NCBI GenBank assembly: GCA_964574335.1
Contig: CAZNNH010000173.1
Span: forward strand, 1 to 13,632
Length of the DNA: 13,632 bases
Reading direction: 5' to 3'
From: CAZNNH01 sp964574335
GTDB lineage: Bacteria; Acidobacteriota; Vicinamibacteria; Fen-336
The notes beneath the pieces were generated by a model that saw only the letters and a list, made by a program, of their open reading frames with translations, had not been told where the DNA came from and did no database searches. Numbering within the stretch: position 1 is the first letter of the stretch; each line of letters begins with the position of its first letter. Positions 12,924-13,632 of this stretch are shown here, in pieces. A program made the translations under genes and the position numbers.

Positions 12924-12925
12924 CC

Positions 12926-12960
12926 TAGGGGCAGCGGCACGCCGACCTCGCAGCCCCCTA
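12926..12960. terminator. Weak hairpin between convergent genes
   Basis: TAGGGGC (12926-12932) can pair with GCCCCCTA (12953-12960) with one bulged base and a 20-base loop. It lies between the stops of the Lrp-type gene and manD, overlapping the latter's stop codon. There is no T-run on either side, so rho-independent termination is doubtful. Confidence 0.2.
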
Positions 12961-13632
12961 CCAGTTGTGCAGCGTCCCGTCGAGCTTGCGGTTGACGGGG
13001 AGGTACGCCCGCCGGTACGGGAGGCGCGCCGCCAGCTCCCGGTCGATGTCGACGCCCAGCCCCGGCGCCTCGCCCGGGTGCAGGTGCCCCGCCTCGAAGC
13101 GGTAGGCGTGGGGGAACAGCCGGTCCGTCTCCTCGTTGTGGGGCATGTGCTCCTGGATCCCGACGTTGTGGACGCTCAGGCCGAAGTGCAGGGCGGCCGC
13201 CATGCAGACCGGGCTCAGGTCGGTGGCGCCGTGGCAGCCGGTCCTGATCTGGTAGGGCTCGGCGAGGTGGGCGATCTTGCGCAGGTGGGTGATCCCGCCG
13301 GCATGGGCGACGCTGGCCCTCACGTAATCCACGAGCTGCTCGGTGACGAGCTGGTGGCAGTCGAACAGGCTGTTGAACACCTCGCCCACCGCGATCGGGG
13401 TGGTGGTGTGACGCCGGATCAGGCGGAAGCCTTCCTGGAGCTCGGCCGGGGTCGGGTCCTCCATCCAGAAGAGCCGGAAGGGCTCGAGGTCCTTGCCGAG
13501 CCGCGCCGCCTCGATCGGCGTGAGCCGGTGGTGGGCGTCGTGCAGCAGCAGGAGGTCGGGCCCGAGCTCCTGGCGGAGGCGGGCGAACAGCGCCGGGACC
13601 GTGCTCAGGTAGCGCTCGCTGCTCCACACGCT
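12958..13632 (-). CDS. manD: D-mannonate/D-gluconate dehydratase-type enolase-superfamily enzyme (5' end outside window)
   Basis: The C-terminal 224 codons of a ManD/RspA-type acid-sugar dehydratase, which removes water from D-mannonate (or D-gluconate) to give 2-keto-3-deoxygluconate. The visible barrel half has the Mg ligands in order: D in LLLHDAHHR (with the following DxH histidine), E in FWMEDPTPAE and E in IAVGEVFNS. The catalytic-histidine loop is TGCHGATDLSPVC, and the C-terminus AYLPVNRKLDGTLHNW is the family ending. The frame is open to the last base of the window, so about 180 N-terminal residues, including the capping domain, are missing from view. ManD members differ widely in efficiency; an Ala replaces the Pro often found after HG in that loop, a position I recall being linked to efficiency. 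Neighbours beyond the window would tell whether a uronate pathway is present. Confidence 0.92.
   Translation of the reverse strand, partial: SVWSSERYLSTVPALFARLRQELGPDLLLLHDAHHRLTPIEAARLGKDLEPFRLFWMEDPTPAELQEGFRLIRRHTTTPIAVGEVFNSLFDCHQLVTEQLVDYVRASVAHAGGITHLRKIAHLAEPYQIRTGCHGATDLSPVCMAAALHFGLSVHNVGIQEHMPHNEETDRLFPHAYRFEAGHLHPGEAPGLGVDIDRELAARLPYRRAYLPVNRKLDGTLHNW

Overview
The window is a very GC-rich bacterial chromosome segment. Codon third positions are strongly G/C, there are no IS elements, phage genes, tRNA/rRNA genes or CRISPR arrays, and gene content is free-living and aerobic: membrane-lipid remodelling, a B12 photoreceptor and sugar-acid metabolism. I cannot name the species. A Gram-negative of the Acidobacteriota/Myxococcota kind would fit, but this is a guess.

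Layout. 1-770 (minus): a CBS-domain protein followed by a truncated unknown gene with a CxxCxxxC cluster. 999-2441 (plus): a eukaryote-type alanine aminotransferase. 2478-7957 (minus): a tightly packed six-gene lipid operon, read from 7957 downward as truncated fatty-acid desaturase, COG2907 flavoprotein, DUF1365, CFA-synthase-type methyltransferase, DUF1295 membrane reductase, second CFA-like methyltransferase. 8056-9517 (minus): a TIGR01777 SDR and a DksA/TraR-type zinc-finger protein. 9598-10551 (plus): a DUF523-DUF1722 fusion, the architecture of RudS tRNA 4-thiouridine desulfidase. 10633-11577 (plus): a MerR regulator with the complete AdoCbl-photoreceptor signature of CarH/LitR. 11598-12524 (minus): a periplasmic-binding-protein-fold protein without a signal peptide. 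12645-12923 (plus): a stand-alone Lrp/AsnC effector domain. 12958-13632 (minus, cut by the window end): a ManD-type enolase-superfamily dehydratase.

The most interesting reading is that 2478-11577 is one light-responsive module. Three promoter regions (before the lipid operon, between the SDR and rudS, and before carH itself) each carry tandem 11-bp direct repeats fitting nTTnTG(A/C)nnnG. CarH/LitR proteins are known to bind 11-bp direct repeats around a -35 element. In the dark the AdoCbl-bound repressor would silence its own gene, rudS, the SDR/zinc-finger pair and the lipid operon. Light would release them. The outputs make sense together: methylation and oxidation of unsaturated phospholipid chains (cyclopropane, methyl-branched or furan fatty acids) against singlet oxygen, and removal of the near-UV-absorbing base 4-thiouridine from tRNA. 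Several of these promoters place the start codon only 6-9 nt after the -10 box, so leaderless mRNAs are likely.

The gene assignments rest on visible motifs. The regulon, the light response and the lipid product are inference.
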